Source: Uloborus plumipes (lineage: Eukaryota > Arthropoda > Arachnida > Araneae > Uloboridae). Taken from it: 64,000 nt of DNA. The stretch is from positions 1 to 64,000 of the forward strand of contig JAXGGA010001119.1 in the NCBI GenBank assembly GCA_038373865.1. The letters run 5' to 3'. This document shows positions 60,383-64,000 of the stretch, one piece after another; within the stretch, counting starts at the first letter, position 1; every line of letters starts with the position of its first letter. The notes below the pieces were generated by a model. It was not told the origin of the DNA and made no database searches. It saw nothing but the letters and a program-made list of their open reading frames with translations. The position numbers and the translations under genes were made by a program.

Positions 60383-62218
60383 CTACCATAAAAATCTGAG
60401 AACATTCCTATTCTCTGGACGAATGCTGATCTGAAGAAATGTTTGCCTGATATCCGCCGTAACCCCAATGACACCGTATCGGAAGTTTGTCAACAATGCT
60501 GGAATTTTCTGTATTAAACTAGGACCTACACTGAGGCAATCATTTAAAGAGGCTGAACCGGGATTTTTTACTGATGCGTCAAAGACCGGTCTAACTTTGG
60601 TCGTGTTAGAATCTGGCTTAAGAACTGGTCTGTGGGGTAGGTAATGGCCAAATGTGTGAGCATCAGAAGTAGAAACAGTCTCAATGATATGCTCTTCTTC
60701 CCATTGACGAAAAACTTGGCAATATGAGTCAAAAACCTCTCTTTTGATTCGTTTCGTAACACTTTTTAATCTCGATTCTGCGATATTGTAATTGTCCGAC
60801 AGAGAAGGATGTCCTGAAAGCCACGGTAAAGACACTTCGTAATGACCCTCATCATTTGTAGTAATTGTTTCCTTAAAATGCAGTAAGGTGTCTTCTTCAA
60901 TCTGCAACGAATTTTTTCTTTCAATGGGATCGGATATTCCTAGCGTTTCCAAGTCCCAGAGTTTTGGAAGTTGAGAGTTCTGTAAGGTTAAGGATACCAT
61001 GTTCATAACATTTTTTCTTTTCCTTGATCCTAAAATGCACCATCCAAATTTTGTTTCTATTGCTGCTATTCCAGATGGAAGTATTTCTATTCTACCAGTC
61101 ATGATTCTACCAAGCGTATCAGCTCCCAAAAGCATTCTGATGGGGTACACTTGTTTTCCAACATCACTTAATTTAATGCCTCGAGAAGCTAGTTCCGAAA
61201 TTAAGGCAGGATCTTGAACGTTAGGCAAAGTTGTACAAATTTCGGCCTGGTCGAGAACAGGTATCTTACAGGAAAAATTGTTGAACACACTTTTAACTTG
61301 TACATCGTAACGCCTATGCTTAGCTTCCGCTGTGACTCCTCCACCAAACAGTCCTTGCGTAATTAACTCCTCTCCTGAAGGCGATAGATCGAGCTCAACA
61401 GCTAGACTTTCTTCGATATAAGATCTGTGAGATCCGTCATCCAGAAGAGCCCTTACATATTCTACCTTATTTTTGTTATATACTCGCACAATTAGAGTTT
61501 TTAAGTATATTACATTCGTAGTGCCTTCAACCGAAATGAGAGAGTTCGAATTCCCTTCAGTTTTGGATGCTGTTTGATGCTTGCTTAAATCTGGACACAG
61601 CAGCGCATAATGCCTTCGATTGCAAATAATGCACCGTACGGAGCTTTTGCATTTCTTTGCAAAATGTCCATATCTTAAACATACTAGACAACAGTTTTTC
61701 TTCATGACAGTAGATTTCAAATCATTTAGTGACATATTTTTTGCTTTTATACAGTCACTACTCTTATGCTTCCCCTCGCAGAAAATGCATAGTGATTTAT
61801 CTGGTGATGTGGAGATAAGTGCTGATGCGGATGGAACGTGATTTTTCTCTTCCAAGAACGTAACTTGGGCTTGCTTCTTTGTATTGCCATCGGAATTGAA
61901 CCCCATCTGAGCGAGGGCGCGGTGTTCTTCGCCTTCTACTTCATGACCCAAGAAGGTCATCAAATCTTCCAGAAGTTGTTCTTGTTTCTTTGAAGTTGAT
62001 TCATCGCGGTTCAATCTGTACCTGTCCCACGCTTTGAGAGTGTCCACTGGTAGGCAGGACTCCACTACTGGAAACAACATCGCTGCATAATTTTGCGTAG
62101 TTACACCTAATGTCTCTAATACTCGTAAATAAGATCCAAGCTTGTCGTATAGTTCTGATAATTTAATATAGGACCTGCTGTTTACCAATTGATAAAAGAT
62201 TTCGGACGTATATTTCAA
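60383..62218 (-). pseudogene. pol: BEL/Pao gag-pol segment: zinc knuckles, protease, RT start
   Basis: 611 codons. It continues the gag domain, then has three CCHC-type knuckles at residues 144-156, 177-190 and 196-208. A retropepsin-like site follows at about 257-264 (RALLDDGS). The first part of the reverse transcriptase is at about 520-611, with the motif-A aspartate in GVTADIRQTFLQ. It ends at an in-frame TAG (60383-60385); the same frame continues directly in the next ORF, so this is a nonsense mutation and not a natural end. Confidence 0.92.
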
Positions 62219-62840
62219 TTATCAAATCATCTCTTCCAAATCTAGATTTTAGATGATTTACAGCTTTTTCGTAGTTTTCTTTTGAAGGTGGGTAACTATC
62301 AACAATGTCTCTGGCTTTGGTTTTAATTTTTAATGAATTTATTAGGTATTGAAATTTGTCTTCTTCTCTTAGATCTTCATCTTCATTTATTCGGCCAAAT
62401 TGTCCCCAGAACGCAACCCAATTTTTTGGGGACAAATCGAATTCCTTAAGTTTCAACTTCGGCAGCTTTAAATTTTCAGCAGATTTTCTGCTCGAAGTAT
62501 CAGAAATTAGATCATCTTTCGTATAATGTCTTTCGTATAAAATTCTTACTTCTATAAAGCGATCTCTGTATGACTCCATTGCGTCATAGTCGGCATCGGA
62601 AAACGTTATGAAATTTTTCAGTGCTTCATCAACTTTAAACAAGCGATCTGCTTTTTCTGTAACTTTCTGAAACTGCACTAAGACACTATCGACTTCTTTT
62701 TTTTCGTGAAGCGCGAAAAACTGTTTTTCAGCTGCAGTAAATAATCTTCTTAGATTTGTCCTTTCCTTTCGTAAATTTGTCACTGCAGCTGTTTCCATCT
62801 CTAATATTACCTCGGCTTCAGTCTCTTTCGTATCAGTCAT
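62163..62840 (-). pseudogene. gag: BEL/Pao gag N-terminal ORF (frameshifted)
   Basis: 225 codons starting about 200 bases inside the 5' LTR. An N-terminal helical, charged region is followed by LKLPKLKLKEFDLSPKNWVA and FWGQF, then a block with KFQYLINSLK. This is the gag-like domain (DUF1759 type) of BEL/Pao polyproteins. The frame is lost within about the last 15 codons, where the downstream ORF takes over in another frame. In BEL/Pao, gag and pol are usually one ORF, so a single-base indel near 62175-62185 is the simplest reading; a programmed shift is less likely. Confidence 0.85.
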
Positions 62841-63030
62841 CTTATTAGTTCAATATAAATATGCGTACTGTATAAAAAATCCACTAATGAAATAGCCGCT
62901 TGAACGTAAATCACAACAGCGAGAGTTATTTTTCAAGGACAGTCATTAGCTTATATGATCCGACATTGCGTTTCAGTTCTTAAATGGCGGAACTTTTCAC
63001 AGTTAAATATCAAACGTTTTAGATTCTACT
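62841..63030 (-). other. BEL/Pao 5' leader
   Basis: About 190 bases between the primer-binding site and the gag ATG. No ORF; presumably leader and packaging region. Confidence 0.5.
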
Positions 63031-63047
63031 CACTCTCACGGACGCCA
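63031..63047 (-). other. Candidate primer-binding site
   Basis: On the minus strand TGGCGTCCGTGAGAGTG begins four bases after the 5' LTR. TGG pairs with a tRNA CCA end; the tRNA species was not assigned. Confidence 0.55.
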
Positions 63048-63051
63048 CAAA

Positions 63052-63312
63052 TGTAGAAACTGGAGCCGGGATTATTATTTTCTTATAAAAACATTTATTG
63101 ACACTTGAAAGGACACTTAATCTTAATTCTTAATCTTACAGCCAATATTTTCGTAACTGTTTACATCCATTTATTTTCAATGGTCCCCGTTATCGAAGGA
63201 ACAAAAACATTTTTCCGATTCTTATCTGTTGCCAGATTCATTTTCACAATATCACTTCCAAAATGGTTTGACGTCATAGTTTTTAGGAAGTGGCTTAACT
63301 GGAGTTACAACA
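63052..63312 (-). repeat. 5' LTR of the BEL/Pao element
   Basis: Same length (261 bp) and termini as the 54145-54405 LTR. Followed on the right by the target duplication CATAC and the resumed foldback MITE. Confidence 0.93.
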
Positions 63313-63656
63313 CATACAGTCGCATATATGTCAAATTTGGCAAGTAGCTAGATGCCGTCGATTAAACATCTTTCTTAAAAAATACGGCAAAATTTCAGTG
63401 GGGTGGATCAAAGTCATATTTAGTTCATAATGTTAATCGATGGTTTACACCAAAATCCAGTTGAAAAAAAATTTTTTTCTTTCCCATAGCAGCATTTAAA
63501 AAGATGACAGATTCAGTATCATTTACATTGATTCCCGTAAGAGATAGGGAGCGTTTCAGCTAGCGTCCTCTGGCGGCGGGTGAGAATTCGTTGCCACTTT
63601 CAAACTAGCGCATCCGTAGAACATTTCTCTCCTTCTTTCTACTCCGTGGGCGCGAC

Positions 63657-64000
63657 GTCGAAACATAATTAGAATAGAACCATAGTTAAAAATACGACTC
63701 AACCTTAAAAAACACAGCTGAGAAAAATTTCTTAAATTGTTTATGGTTACAAGGAGGCCACCTGTTCCACTACACTGAAGCTCTGACGTCACACCATTAT
63801 GGAAACATGCAAGTTCTGTCGCTAGTGATTGGATTGTTTGCCGGCGTGCTAGGACGGAAAGAAAAAATGGGTTTTCTTTCCTAGGGACGTACAGGCAAGA
63901 AAAGTAGGTGCATATTATTTTTTTTAAGCAGACTTTTTTTCAGGGACTCTCTCCAAGAAGAAAAAATAAAGGCTCATGCCAACAACATGGCTGCCACTAT
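63657..64000. other. Right edge of window, nothing firm
   Basis: No gene can be supported. At 63,989 an ATG (ATGGCTGCCAC) opens a frame to the window edge, but it is too short to judge. ACATGGCTGCC also resembles a weak YY1-type site. Confidence 0.25.

Larger units (their letters stand above)
54145..63312 (-). mobile_element. BEL/Pao LTR retrotransposon, 9.2 kb including insertion
   Basis: Two 261-bp LTRs (54145-54405 and 63052-63312) in direct orientation, TG...CA on the minus strand, differ at two positions. A 5-bp duplication CATAC flanks the element (54140-54144 and 63313-63317), typical of BEL/Pao. Minus-strand order is gag, zinc knuckles, protease, reverse transcriptase, RNase H, integrase. 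A 3.2-kb hAT sits in the integrase region. With one frameshift and two in-frame stops, this copy cannot make an intact polyprotein. Confidence 0.95.
53566..63648. mobile_element. Foldback hAT MITE, copy B, split by a BEL/Pao element
   Basis: Ends CAAGGAGATTAAAG (left) and CACGGAGTAGAAAG (right, reverse complement). The exact 8-bp duplication GGCGCGAC lies at 53558-53565 and 63649-63656. Removing the retrotransposon and one copy of its target site leaves 910 bp, against 911 bp for copy A at 23675, in the opposite orientation. This is the outermost layer of a four-level nest. Confidence 0.92.

Overview
The window is AT-rich eukaryotic DNA from an invertebrate metazoan. I infer an arthropod, possibly a chelicerate such as a spider. 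The reasons are spliced genes with long introns, animal gene families (CEP57, YY1, Cu/Zn superoxide dismutase), and a load of hAT, pogo/Tigger-like, mariner-like, BEL/Pao and LINE elements. The species cannot be fixed from the sequence alone.

Three host genes can be supported, all on the minus strand. (1) The last six exons of a CEP57-like centrosomal gene lie between 25,628 and 5,727; the 5' end was not found. (2) YY1, an intronless 342-codon C2H2 zinc-finger gene, lies at 30,048-29,020. (3) The last four exons of SOD1 lie between 47,847 and 40,312, and exon 1 (about 23 codons) was not found. Exon junctions of both spliced genes agree in phase and splice dinucleotides. The three genes have no evident functional link.

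Most of the rest is transposon sequence. Fourteen elements were delimited by terminal inverted repeats together with target-site duplications (TSDs): eleven hAT-type elements with exact 8-bp TSDs, one with a 7-of-8 TSD, and two with 6-bp TSDs that share internal repeats. Several further elements are delimited by inverted repeats only.

Region by region: 1-3,000 holds an hAT end and a decayed transposon with a broken ORF. 5,400-25,630 is the CEP57-like locus, whose introns hold an hAT of 3.3 kb, several MITEs, a LINE scrap, a mariner scrap and short satellites. 28,690-31,200 is YY1 with a GC-rich inverted-repeat element just upstream. 32,000-38,840 is a run of DNA transposons. 40,210-47,850 is SOD1 with a LINE split by an hAT MITE in its last intron. 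48,700-52,420 is a 269-bp tandem repeat split by an hAT.

53,566-63,648 is a four-level nest: a MITE contains a 9.2-kb BEL/Pao retrotransposon, which contains a 3.2-kb hAT, which contains a 0.85-kb hAT MITE. Every layer has its own intact TSD, so the order of insertion can be read directly. The BEL/Pao copy is young (two differences between 261-bp LTRs) but broken by one frameshift, two nonsense codons and the hAT.
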